DNA from: Lachnospiraceae bacterium
GTDB taxonomy: Bacteria; Bacillota; Clostridia; Lachnospirales; Lachnospiraceae
Direction: 5' to 3'
NCBI GenBank assembly: GCA_016290905.1
Contig: JAEEVO010000003.1
Span: forward strand, 1-64,000
DNA: 64,000 nt
This document shows, piece by piece, positions 46,045-54,877 of the stretch (positions are counted from its first letter, which is position 1; the number at the start of each line of letters is the position of its first letter). The notes below the pieces were generated by a model, which was given only the letters and a program-made list of their open reading frames with translations, searched no databases and had not been told where the DNA came from. Position numbers and translations under genes: made by a program.

Positions 46045-46055
46045 CAAAACAAAAG

Positions 46056-46095
46056 ATCTCCCCCATCTCTTTAGCTCAGCGAAGGTGGGGGAGAT
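46056..46095 (+). repeat. GATCTCCCCCATC hairpin element, probable terminator
   Basis: Arms 46056-46068 and 46083-46095 are 13 bp with one G-U pair; the loop TTTAGCTCAGCGA resembles that of the copy at 29908-29956 read in reverse. T-rich sequence follows, so it may end the ABC operon. Confidence 0.75.
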
Positions 46096-46106
46096 ATTTA
46101 TCATTT

Positions 46107-47606
46107 TTACTCTAAATTTAAGTTTACGGTTTTTGAATCGGGAATATCCTTTGCTTTGACAGCTGCAAATGTAAGCGCCCCCGCCATAGCCACCACTATC
46201 AGCACAGCTATGATAATGTTATTCCTTCTTGAAACAGCCGGCTTTTCCGCTGTATCAGCACTTTCGTAGCTTTCATTCACATATCCCATTCCCAAAAAGA
46301 TAAACAGGAAATATGCTGTCGAGAAAACCGTCAGCCCGAAGAATGAGCTGACCAGATATCCGAACGCTCCCGCAAGGCTCGCAAGCATAGCTCCGTTCAG
46401 TTCTCTCCTTTTCCGCAGGGCTCTTATGAATATTGCGAGACATCCCGCAAAATACAGTATGGCCATCGGTATCCCGTGGAATAATGCGTACTGCATGAAC
46501 TCGTTGTGAGGCCTGATGTTGTAGGGAGGTCCCACATAACCCTTTGCCTTTACGCCTTCAAATCCTATACCGAAAATACTGTTCTCATAGACTATATCCA
46601 TCGTAGCACTCCAGATACGTCCTCTGCCGCTTCCGACAGAATCCGTTTCCTGTCCGGATATAAGGCTCGAAACATCTCCGGTAAGAGAAGCCATGTTTTC
46701 GTCAAAAGACCCCGTTACCTTTGCAGGTATGTAAAGGCACATGATAAATACGGGGATGAGGATGAGCGTCTGCCAGTTGACCTTTCTCTCAACGATAAAA
46801 AAGGTAACCGCTATGAACACTACCGCCAGGGCACAGGCAACCCACGAACCCATGGTATCATCCAGCGAAAGCGCTATGGTATTTGTGATAAAGGCCGCTG
46901 CTGCCACTATTTTCCACTTCAGCTTCTTTTCATAAACAAAAGCTGCACCGGCTATGGGAACCGATACTGCCAGATAGTATCCGTAATAGTTTATATTTGA
47001 AAAGATGGAGGAGAATCTGGGCGTCCAGTCGCTGAAGAACGTTGAAGTCTCCTGAGTATGCCAGAGGATGAAAGCTGCCAAAACCAGCTCCATGCTGACT
47101 ATAAGCTGGATCCTCAGCAGTACACGTTTATGTGATTCAATTTTAATCTGGGTAGCACCAAAGAGGATGAAAACAAAGTAGCATATCTCCATTCCGAAGG
47201 TTTCCCCAAGCGCTGCCGCACAATACCCGGTAAGCGCATATTGTGCCCCGATATAAAACTGGCTTGCGACTATCGCCAGTACCGACAGCATAAATATGAC
47301 AAATGCCGGATTTCTGCGGAAAATCTTTCCGAGCTCTGCACCCTTATTCTCAAGACGTATGATCACTACGATATAAACTACCAGTACTATGGTGCAGGAT
47401 GCGGGGAATACCAGATGCTTTATCATCGGCAGATAAATGTTCATGGTAAAATCTATATTCTGTTTAACCATAGCCATCAAGGCCATAAACCCGGGTGCCA
47501 CAAGAAGAAATCCCATGGCCAGCGCCGCTCCGAGACTTACCGCTTCATCAGAAATAGATCCCAATTCCTTAAAAACACTTTTCTTCTGATTATTTACCTT
47601 CACCAT
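46107..47606 (-). CDS. O-antigen ligase/polymerase-like membrane protein
   Basis: The 499-residue protein has about 12 membrane helices and the Wzy/WaaL signature in its large outer loop: GSGRGRIWSATMDIV, FGIGFEGVKAKGYVG, and RPHNEFMQYALFHGIPMAIL with the functionally important histidine. Enzymes of this group polymerise or ligate lipid-linked glycans outside the membrane. The first ~430 residues closely match the 767-aa neighbour. It overlaps the DUF3021 gene by 17 bases, so it ends a four-gene operon. Polymerase versus ligase cannot be told; a Gram-positive host favours polymerase or glycosylation of surface proteins. Confidence 0.85.
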   Translation of the reverse strand: MVKVNNQKKSVFKELGSISDEAVSLGAALAMGFLLVAPGFMALMAMVKQNIDFTMNIYLPMIKHLVFPASCTIVLVVYIVVIIRLENKGAELGKIFRRNPAFVIFMLSVLAIVASQFYIGAQYALTGYCAAALGETFGMEICYFVFILFGATQIKIESHKRVLLRIQLIVSMELVLAAFILWHTQETSTFFSDWTPRFSSIFSNINYYGYYLAVSVPIAGAAFVYEKKLKWKIVAAAAFITNTIALSLDDTMGSWVACALAVVFIAVTFFIVERKVNWQTLILIPVFIMCLYIPAKVTGSFDENMASLTGDVSSLISGQETDSVGSGRGRIWSATMDIVYENSIFGIGFEGVKAKGYVGPPYNIRPHNEFMQYALFHGIPMAILYFAGCLAIFIRALRKRRELNGAMLASLAGAFGYLVSSFFGLTVFSTAYFLFIFLGMGYVNESYESADTAEKPAVSRRNNIIIAVLIVVAMAGALTFAAVKAKDIPDSKTVNLNLE

Positions 47607-48036
47607 TCCCCTCCGTCTTAAGCTTTTTTATATCCTCATTCAATTTCTTGACCGCGCGTCTGTAGGACAGATAATTGACGATCCATATGATAAAATAACA
47701 TACGATAAATGCCGCAGTCACGATAAAGAACAATGCGCTTCCGAACACAAGCCATTTCTGAATAAATCCCAGGCAGTAAAAACTGATCAATGTAATAAAG
47801 AAATGTGTTAAGGTTGCCCTCAGGATACTCCATGACTCAAATTCATATATGACGGCCGTCCCGCAGCAGATAGCTCCGTGAAGGAAGCTTACTATGTAAT
47901 AAAGCACCTCGGTTCCCATACTTACATTTTCCGAACCGTCGCCTGAACTAAGTTGAGACATTGTAAAACATATGAATACTCCGCACAAGCCGCCGATTAT
48001 GGATAAAATAACAGCTTTTTTCTTAAGTCTTCCCAT
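47590..48036 (-). CDS. DUF3021 family membrane protein
   Basis: The 148-residue protein has four membrane helices and a charged Lys/Glu tail, the typical DUF3021 form. DUF3021 proteins are usually encoded next to a LytTR regulator, as here (14 bases downstream of it), and are thought to modulate it. GGAGG lies 8 bases before the ATG. Confidence 0.85.
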   Translation of the reverse strand: MGRLKKKAVILSIIGGLCGVFICFTMSQLSSGDGSENVSMGTEVLYYIVSFLHGAICCGTAVIYEFESWSILRATLTHFFITLISFYCLGFIQKWLVFGSALFFIVTAAFIVCYFIIWIVNYLSYRRAVKKLNEDIKKLKTEGNGEGK

Positions 48037-48050
48037 CTACGACACCTCCC

Positions 48051-48545
48051 TCAGTTCTCGCTTCTAAGTTTCTGTTGGATAGCTTTGACATAACGTCTTG
48101 CCACCCATGTTTCAGTGCCGTCATCAAATATCACTTTTATGGTTCCCGAAAAGCTCAGATCAAAACCTTTAACGTTCCGAAGATTTATGATCTCAAATCT
48201 GCTGATACGGACAAAGCTTCCCGTATCCAATAATTCCTCTATCTTGTTTAATGTCTGGCGTGATTCATATGTCCCTTCTTTTGTGCAGACCGTCAGCTTC
48301 CTGTTCTGTGAGAATACCCTGATTATCTCCCATTGATTTAACAGGACCATTGTCCCGTCACTGCTAAAGACCGTGATTTTGGAATACTCCTTTTCCACAC
48401 AGTCCTCGATAGCATGAACTATCTTATCCATAATATCCGACCATTGATCGGCATAGACCACGACCTGCGGAACTTTTAATGAAGGATTTATTTCCATCCG
48501 GACATCTATCATATTATTCAGTTTTTTATCTGCATTCATATCCAT
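48051..48545 (-). CDS. LytTR-family DNA-binding regulator
   Basis: The 164-residue protein has an N-terminal helical part and a C-terminal LytTR DNA-binding domain. KLTVCTKEGTYESRQTLNKI, GSFVRISRFEIINLRNVKGF and WVARRYVKAIQQKL follow the family pattern. There is no receiver domain, as in other LytTR-DUF3021 pairs. A TTG at 48596 and an ATG at 48581 are in frame, but the ATG at 48545 has AGAGG 7 bases upstream. It lies 47 bases after the polymerase-LRR gene and probably controls this operon. Confidence 0.88.
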   Translation of the reverse strand: MDMNADKKLNNMIDVRMEINPSLKVPQVVVYADQWSDIMDKIVHAIEDCVEKEYSKITVFSSDGTMVLLNQWEIIRVFSQNRKLTVCTKEGTYESRQTLNKIEELLDTGSFVRISRFEIINLRNVKGFDLSFSGTIKVIFDDGTETWVARRYVKAIQQKLRSEN

Positions 48546-48592
48546 CAGATATCCTCTTCTCTTAAAACAGTTACAGTGCATTAAACGGTTGA

Positions 48593-50896
48593 TCAATATC
48601 CCCTGACAGAGAATTCGACGTCAGTGAAAATCTCTTTATACTCTGCAAGTTTTTCCTTTGGTACAAAAACATTTTTAAGACTGTCACAATAATCAAACGC
48701 AGTTGATGCAACGCTTATCAATGTTGACGGAAGCTTTATATTGTTAAGTGATGAACACTCGGTAAATGCATCCTCACCTATCAGGACCAGACCTTCGGGA
48801 AGCTCAATCTCTTTTAACGCCTCACACTGTCTAAAGGCTTCATCATCTATGCATTCAAGATTTTTAGGCAGTTTGACATCTGTCAGTGAAGTACAGCCGA
48901 AAAATGCATCTCCGGGAATTTCCGTAATGTTCTCCGACAATGTAACACTCTTCAATGATTCACAATAATAGAATATGTCATTTCCTATTTCCGATACCGT
49001 TGAAGGAAGAATTACGGACTCTAATGAAGTACACCCGTTAAAAGCCTCTTCACCGATAATTTCCAGGCCCTCCGATAACTCAATATTAACCAGTTCCTCG
49101 CAGGAATCAAATGCATTGGCCTCTATAAGCACAACCGTTCTGGGAACTGCTGCTTGCTTTATGTCATTGCAGTACTCAAATGCAGATTCACCTATAATAG
49201 TTACAGGATACTCCTTGCCGTCATTTACAAGCTTATCGGGAATAACAAAAATATCACCAAAAACATATGATTCATCAACGCCCGCGACTATCGCTTCATC
49301 TCCGTAGATATAGAACTTAAATCCACTGTCAGTCACGGACTTTAAGCCCAGCTGATCGTATTTTGACTCCTCGGGAGCTGCCTCGACCGGCTGCTGCTGA
49401 TTGTTATCAGCCGCTTCCTTCTGATTATTTGTATTTATAATCCCGGCTATACCCGAAACAAGGACATAGATCAATAAAACACATGCCATCACAAAAGCTA
49501 TCATGGCATTGGCGTACCTGGTCTTTTTAACTTCCGCACCCTCAGAAGCCTTCACAGGCGCTCCGCTTACATATCCCATACCTAAGAATACGAACAGGAA
49601 ATATGCCGTCGAGAAAACCGTAAGCCCGAAGAATGAACTCGCAAGATATCCGATAGCACCTGCAAGGCAGGCAAGTGTTGCTCCGTTCAGTTCTTTTCTT
49701 TTCCTAAGAGCCCTGATAAATACTGCAAGACATCCCGCAATATAAACCAATGCGCAAGGAATCCCATGGAAAAGAGCATACTGCATAAACTCATTATGCG
49801 GTCTTATATTGTAGGGTGCTCCGACATATCCCTTCTGCTTGACACCCTCAAAGCCGATACCAAATATAGGATTTTCTTTAACTATATCCATGGAAGCTTT
49901 CCAGATCCTCCATCTCGCAGACCCTGCACTGTCAGCTTCTGCCCCTCCTTCAACAACCTTTGCAATATCGCCGGAAAGAGCTGAGAAATTCTGCTCAAAA
50001 TTTCCCGTAATATGCCCCGGGATATACAGACATAAAGCGAACACAGGAATGAGTGCAAGAGCCTGCCAGTTCACTTTCTTCTCGATGATAAAAAGCGCTA
50101 TAACAATAAACAGTACCGCTACAATGCCGCCTATCCATGAACCCATGGTATCATCAATGGAAAGAGCCACGGAATTTGCAATAAACGCTCCACCCGCCAC
50201 TATCTTCCAGACAAGCTTCTTCTCATATACAAAAGCTGCTCCGCAGATTCCGACTGTCAGTGACAGATAATAACCGTAATAATTTATATTTGAAAAAATA
50301 GACGAAAACCTCGGTGTCCAGTCACTGAAGAAAGACGATTCCACCTGACTATGCCATAAAACAAACGCTGCCAGCACCAAGACTGAACTTATGATCAGAT
50401 GAGCCCTAAGCAAGAACCTTTTATGCGATTCGACTTTAACCTGGGTTGCACCGAACAGTATGAATACTATATAGCTTAGCTCCATTCCGAAGGTTTCGCC
50501 GAGGGCGGCGGCACAGAAACCTGTAAGAGCATACTGGGCTCCGTTGTAGAACTGGCTGCCCACTATGAAAAGAGCACAAAGGAAAAATATGATAAAGGTC
50601 GGATTTTTCTTTAAAATCTCCTTAAAACTCTCCCCTCTTTCATGCATCCTGATGACAACAATGATGTAGATCACGAGCACTATGGAACATGCCAGCGGAA
50701 ATACGAGATTTTTTATCATGGACAGATAAATATTCATGGTAAAATCAATGCTCTGTTTAAACATTGCCATAATTGCCATAAGTAAAGGGGCTGCAAAGAG
50801 CACACCCATAGCCAGTGTCGCAGCGAGGCTTAAGGTCCCATCTGACAACGATCCTATTTCATTAAGTAATGTTTTCTTCTGTGTCTTGCTTTCCAT
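48593..50896 (-). CDS. O-antigen ligase/polymerase-like protein fused to BspA-type leucine-rich repeats
   Basis: The 767-residue protein has a ~430-residue polytopic Wzy/WaaL-like part (SARWRIWKASMDIVKENPIF and RPHNEFMQYALFHGIPCALV). One more helix (MIAFVMACVLLIYVLVSGIA) and an extracellular tail of about 260 residues follow. The tail carries at least six BspA/LRR_5 repeats of about 23 residues (TSLESVILPSTVSEIGNDIF, TSLTDVKLPKNLECIDDEAF). The reading frame is continuous, with no stop or start between the parts. GGGG precedes the ATG by 6 bases. It heads an operon with LytTR, DUF3021 and its shorter paralogue. The LRR tail may bind a glycan or protein acceptor. Confidence 0.88.
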   Translation of the reverse strand: MESKTQKKTLLNEIGSLSDGTLSLAATLAMGVLFAAPLLMAIMAMFKQSIDFTMNIYLSMIKNLVFPLACSIVLVIYIIVVIRMHERGESFKEILKKNPTFIIFFLCALFIVGSQFYNGAQYALTGFCAAALGETFGMELSYIVFILFGATQVKVESHKRFLLRAHLIISSVLVLAAFVLWHSQVESSFFSDWTPRFSSIFSNINYYGYYLSLTVGICGAAFVYEKKLVWKIVAGGAFIANSVALSIDDTMGSWIGGIVAVLFIVIALFIIEKKVNWQALALIPVFALCLYIPGHITGNFEQNFSALSGDIAKVVEGGAEADSAGSARWRIWKASMDIVKENPIFGIGFEGVKQKGYVGAPYNIRPHNEFMQYALFHGIPCALVYIAGCLAVFIRALRKRKELNGATLACLAGAIGYLASSFFGLTVFSTAYFLFVFLGMGYVSGAPVKASEGAEVKKTRYANAMIAFVMACVLLIYVLVSGIAGIINTNNQKEAADNNQQQPVEAAPEESKYDQLGLKSVTDSGFKFYIYGDEAIVAGVDESYVFGDIFVIPDKLVNDGKEYPVTIIGESAFEYCNDIKQAAVPRTVVLIEANAFDSCEELVNIELSEGLEIIGEEAFNGCTSLESVILPSTVSEIGNDIFYYCESLKSVTLSENITEIPGDAFFGCTSLTDVKLPKNLECIDDEAFRQCEALKEIELPEGLVLIGEDAFTECSSLNNIKLPSTLISVASTAFDYCDSLKNVFVPKEKLAEYKEIFTDVEFSVRGY

Positions 50897-51110
50897 TTTT
50901 TTCCCCTTTTATATCCAATATCTTAAGTTACACCCTGATGTCACTTTTTTCTGTCTGTCATCCTTAGCTCCGGTGAAGGATCTTATTGCCTAAATTCCAC
51001 TAAAATCTCAAATTTAAATGTATCATAAAATGTACTAAAAATCAAGCATAAAAAGCCTCTCCGAAAGATACGCAATCCCTTGGAAAGCTTTAAATATACT
51101 ATATACAAAT

Positions 51111-51142
51111 GTCCACAATGGAAACCAGCTTCCATTGTGGAC
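51111..51142 (-). terminator. Terminator of the surface-protein array
   Basis: A perfect 13-bp stem GTCCACAATGGAA/TTCCATTGTGGAC with a 6-base loop is followed on the minus strand by ATTTGTATAT, about 30 bases past the last gene of the array. Confidence 0.75.
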
Positions 51143-51170
51143 TTTAAGTAAACAGTTGTTCAAAAATATG

Positions 51171-54100
51171 TCACGTCGTCCCCGAACCGGAGTCTTCTCC
51201 CGAGCCTGAGTCTTCTCCCGAACCGGAATCAGTACCTGAACCGGAATCGGAAACGGCAGTGCCCACGACTATGGATGCTGCGGTGACGCCTGATTTATGC
51301 TTCGAGGTGTCCCACTCGCCATAAGTTACCTTTAGTATGCCTTCTAAGCCTGCAGCAAATGTCTCATCATTCTCCTGACCCGATTTTACAGTCGCCTTAA
51401 GCCTTATCCTGTACTCACCGGACTCTGAAGGTTTAGGAGCTCCGCCCCATTTATTCTTGCCGGGATAATAAACCTCATACTTTTTGTCAAGGTTCATCTT
51501 TCCTTTACTTACTGTAACAGTTTCTGCAGCGATAGGTGCCCTGGCCGCCAGCTTTATCGTCTTGACAGCCGAAGCCGCCTTCTTAGAAGAAGCTGCACTC
51601 CATATCATGACTGTATTTCTTGCATCCGTAATATAAGGCGAAATATCAACCACCTTAGCGCTGTCTCCGGCCACTACCATCTTTCCGGCGTAATCCTCAT
51701 AAGTGGCTGCATTTTCCGGAAGCTCTGCCGCTGAAGCGGATATACTTTCCCCAAAATACAATACCTCGCCCTTTTTAAGCTTGATCTGCTCTTTCTTGTA
51801 ATCAACCTTAGTCTTAGGTGCTGCCTGCTGTCCTTTTACCGTTACCTTTACTGCCTTGCTCGCAGGAGTATCGTCGGTAGGTTTTATGCGGACGAAGTAA
51901 GTAACTGTCACCGTTTTATTTTCTTTAAGAGGCGCTACGCTGAGTCCTCCGGACGAAGGCCATGAACCGTATCCGTCCTCCGAAAGCTTCTTATCCTCTC
52001 CGGCAACTCCTATCTCCAGCTTCGATAAATCTTCCGCTGAAACAGGATTCAAGTTCTTATCGGCAAGCATCCACTGCCCCACAGTCGCTCCCGTGGTATC
52101 GGCATAAGTTACATAATCCACCTTATACTTTACGGCCGCAGGTCTTGCGTTTATCTTCGGGAAGCTAAGCACCTTAGCATTATCGCCCAGCTTCTTTGCC
52201 TTTTTATCATAGCTGTCGGTTAACATAAGGGTCATGCCCTTGTTTAAAAAGCCCGCAAGCTGTTTATCGGTAATAGCCGTCTTCGTTTCTTTCCACTTTT
52301 CGCCCCCATCAAGGCTGTAATGGGTGTAGGCAAAGTCGGTAACAAGTTTTTCTTCAGAAAGGTTGATATATGAAGTCTCTACCTTTTGGCCATCCTTATC
52401 GGTTGCGTAGAGGATGATGTCTTTACTATTATAGATAATACCTGTATCCGTTCCACCTGATGCCCCCGGTAGATGAATATCAATACGTGCTGCACCTTCT
52501 GTTCGATACCATTCGTAGTCCCAATCGCCATCGGTACGCATAGCATCAACCAAAACATCGGCAAATCCCACATAAGTTTTTACATAATAAAACTCTCCCA
52601 AGTCAATCTCAAGATGAAGGACTCTTGGTTTGGTTTTGTCAGGATTCAATTTGGGAATAGCTTCCGTGGTTTTTATATCATAGAACTTAAAACCTGTGCC
52701 ATAACCTGCTTCTACCAAATCCAAATCATGCTTGGAGTAAAAAGGACCCTCATTTTTCCCTCCGAAAGATAATGATATAAATTTCTTGGAGCCTGAGCTT
52801 ACACTTTCACCGGCTTCAAAATCATATTTAATCCGCATAACCGGATCCAGCGTCACGGTAAACTGCACCTTACCCTTTCCTATAGGATTAAGCTTTATCC
52901 CGGTAACATAAGTTTCCGTATCATGGTGAAGGACATTGTCCCCGTCATACCAGTCATGATCACGTGTTTCCGAAATATATTCATTATTATATATACCGCT
53001 TATGCTAAAATCGCTGACTTTCACCCATTCGCGTTCGGTCTTTACCACATCCACATAAATACGGCTGAACGGGATGTCATAATACTTACTGCTTCCGTAT
53101 TCATTAGTCCTCTTTATATACTCTTTCGGCAGGGATAGATTCAAATAACCCTTAAAGGTACTCATATTGCTGCCCTTGGTATACAGCCTTACCCCGATCT
53201 GATTGTCCCCTGCTTTTGCTGCGGAATTTACATAAAGTGTAATTCCGTTGTATTCGTAGTCATAGGGCTCACTATTTGTATGTTTATAAAATACTTCAAG
53301 AGCCTGCCCCTGAGGCAGATCCTTTGCAAGAACATCATCACCAAGGTTTATTGTAAAGGTCATGGTACTTGCCGTAGCAGCCGCATCATCCACTCCCTTT
53401 GTTATACTTATATTTTCGGAAATAGTTACATCACCGAGTGTGGGTTCTACTATAGTAAGCATCGTGTCGCCGGATGTATAACCGGAAATCAGATGATTTG
53501 CCGAATTAGACGATGCGTTCAGTATATAACCCCGACCGTTAAGCCTATACGGGTAACTTGACTGTTTCTTGGGGGTACCCGTTATTCTTGCACTTATCGT
53601 TTTCCCGTCTGCACTGATATCAATAACAGTAGCCTCAAGACCTGTAGCGTTATACAGATGATCGTTCCACCGGCCGGTTTTAGGATCCTGGAAACATAAT
53701 CCTCTTATAGTGCTTTTGTTCTTAGTTACGCCCTTAAAGGTAATCTGTGAATCGTTTACCTTACCTACAATCTCAAGAGTCACGATAAGATTATCGTCTT
53801 CGGTAACAGGTTTTCCCGCTTCCAAGACAGCCTCTGGATAAGTAATCTTAATGTACTCGGTATAAAGCTCACTGCTATCATCCGTAGAAATATCATAGCA
53901 AAAATGCCCATTGGTTACGGTCACCTTGCAACCACTCTGATAATCACCTTTTGTAATACTCCTTCGATTATATGAAACTACTCCCGCAGGGATAGTAAAG
54001 GCAATAAGATCCCTCGAGCCCTTGGACGGAGTACCCGAAAAAACAATAGTAAAAGTATTATCTCCAATATTTACGGCATTTTTGATCCTTGCAGTAACAC

Positions 54101-54836
54101 CTTCGGGAAATACCGAGCCTCTCGTCGAACCAAACTGGCTCTCATAACAATACAGATCACCGTTAAACCAGTTTGAAATATTATATCCGGCCGAAATCGG
54201 AGTTATAAAGTTTCCATCAATATAAACCTGCATCTCATTATTCTGAGTAATGACCTTACCTTTTTCTCCGGACAGTTTCCATCCTGAAGTCCCGCTCTTC
54301 TGATCTTTTATATAAAGACCCGCGCCAGCAGCACTAAACCCAGAAGGAACTGACGTGTTTCTTGTAATATTGTATTTAGGGACTGTGTCATGGAAAACTA
54401 CGGAAGCATATGCATACCAGTCAGACTCATTCTTATCAAAATATATATTCTGAGGAACAAGCTTTATATTATCCTGTGAGGCTCCGTATACAGTACCCGA
54501 GAACTTGATCTTCAGGCTTGTGGCGCCAACGTCAGCATCTTCAGTAACGGTGACCTTTAACCCCGCAGGAAGAGGAGTCTCACTACCCATGAACCAGCTG
54601 CTTATATCCATACCGCTTAAAATAGGATAAGCCAATTTCGTTCCATTTTTAAAAGTCATCGTGCAACTCTGTTCTGTTATTGCCGAACCAACTGTTCCGG
54701 TTACGGTGATATCCATTGCAAAAGTATAGGTAACATCTCTCATCTGGGCATGTGTCTCTATGGCACTATACAAAAATACAGTTATAGCAGAGCATATCAC
54801 AATCACCAACAATCCCAATATTTTTCTTCTCTTCAT
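51171..54836 (-). CDS. Large secreted multi-domain surface protein, paralogue 1
   Basis: The 1221-residue protein has a signal peptide (ending near THA, about residue 30). About four copies of a roughly 100-residue beta domain follow, marked by DISSWF, LPAGL, IKFSGT and similar; SGTPSKGSRDLIAFTIPAGV shows the repeat end. A shared ~420-residue C-terminal module comes last (from IIYNSKDIILYATDKDGQK to the YGEWDTSKHKSGVTAASIVV block), with a Ser/Gly/Asp tail. No LPXTG or membrane anchor is visible. Two ATGs are close; the one at 54836 has AGGAGG 7 bases upstream. It is 41 bases after paralogue 2 and ends the array. I recognise no characterised family; an extracellular adhesive or structural role is inference. 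Confidence 0.85.
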   Translation of the reverse strand: MKRRKILGLLVIVICSAITVFLYSAIETHAQMRDVTYTFAMDITVTGTVGSAITEQSCTMTFKNGTKLAYPILSGMDISSWFMGSETPLPAGLKVTVTEDADVGATSLKIKFSGTVYGASQDNIKLVPQNIYFDKNESDWYAYASVVFHDTVPKYNITRNTSVPSGFSAAGAGLYIKDQKSGTSGWKLSGEKGKVITQNNEMQVYIDGNFITPISAGYNISNWFNGDLYCYESQFGSTRGSVFPEGVTARIKNAVNIGDNTFTIVFSGTPSKGSRDLIAFTIPAGVVSYNRRSITKGDYQSGCKVTVTNGHFCYDISTDDSSELYTEYIKITYPEAVLEAGKPVTEDDNLIVTLEIVGKVNDSQITFKGVTKNKSTIRGLCFQDPKTGRWNDHLYNATGLEATVIDISADGKTISARITGTPKKQSSYPYRLNGRGYILNASSNSANHLISGYTSGDTMLTIVEPTLGDVTISENISITKGVDDAAATASTMTFTINLGDDVLAKDLPQGQALEVFYKHTNSEPYDYEYNGITLYVNSAAKAGDNQIGVRLYTKGSNMSTFKGYLNLSLPKEYIKRTNEYGSSKYYDIPFSRIYVDVVKTEREWVKVSDFSISGIYNNEYISETRDHDWYDGDNVLHHDTETYVTGIKLNPIGKGKVQFTVTLDPVMRIKYDFEAGESVSSGSKKFISLSFGGKNEGPFYSKHDLDLVEAGYGTGFKFYDIKTTEAIPKLNPDKTKPRVLHLEIDLGEFYYVKTYVGFADVLVDAMRTDGDWDYEWYRTEGAARIDIHLPGASGGTDTGIIYNSKDIILYATDKDGQKVETSYINLSEEKLVTDFAYTHYSLDGGEKWKETKTAITDKQLAGFLNKGMTLMLTDSYDKKAKKLGDNAKVLSFPKINARPAAVKYKVDYVTYADTTGATVGQWMLADKNLNPVSAEDLSKLEIGVAGEDKKLSEDGYGSWPSSGGLSVAPLKENKTVTVTYFVRIKPTDDTPASKAVKVTVKGQQAAPKTKVDYKKEQIKLKKGEVLYFGESISASAAELPENAATYEDYAGKMVVAGDSAKVVDISPYITDARNTVMIWSAASSKKAASAVKTIKLAARAPIAAETVTVSKGKMNLDKKYEVYYPGKNKWGGAPKPSESGEYRIRLKATVKSGQENDETFAAGLEGILKVTYGEWDTSKHKSGVTAASIVVGTAVSDSGSGTDSGSGEDSGSGEDSGSGTT

Positions 54837-54877
54837 ACCCATACCTCCTTGTATTTCACATAATTAGCATATCTGTT

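Noticed and set aside
48593-49390. Separate LRR gene downstream of a polymerase gene
   Set aside because: The frame is continuous from 50896 with no internal stop or ribosome site, so it is one fusion protein.
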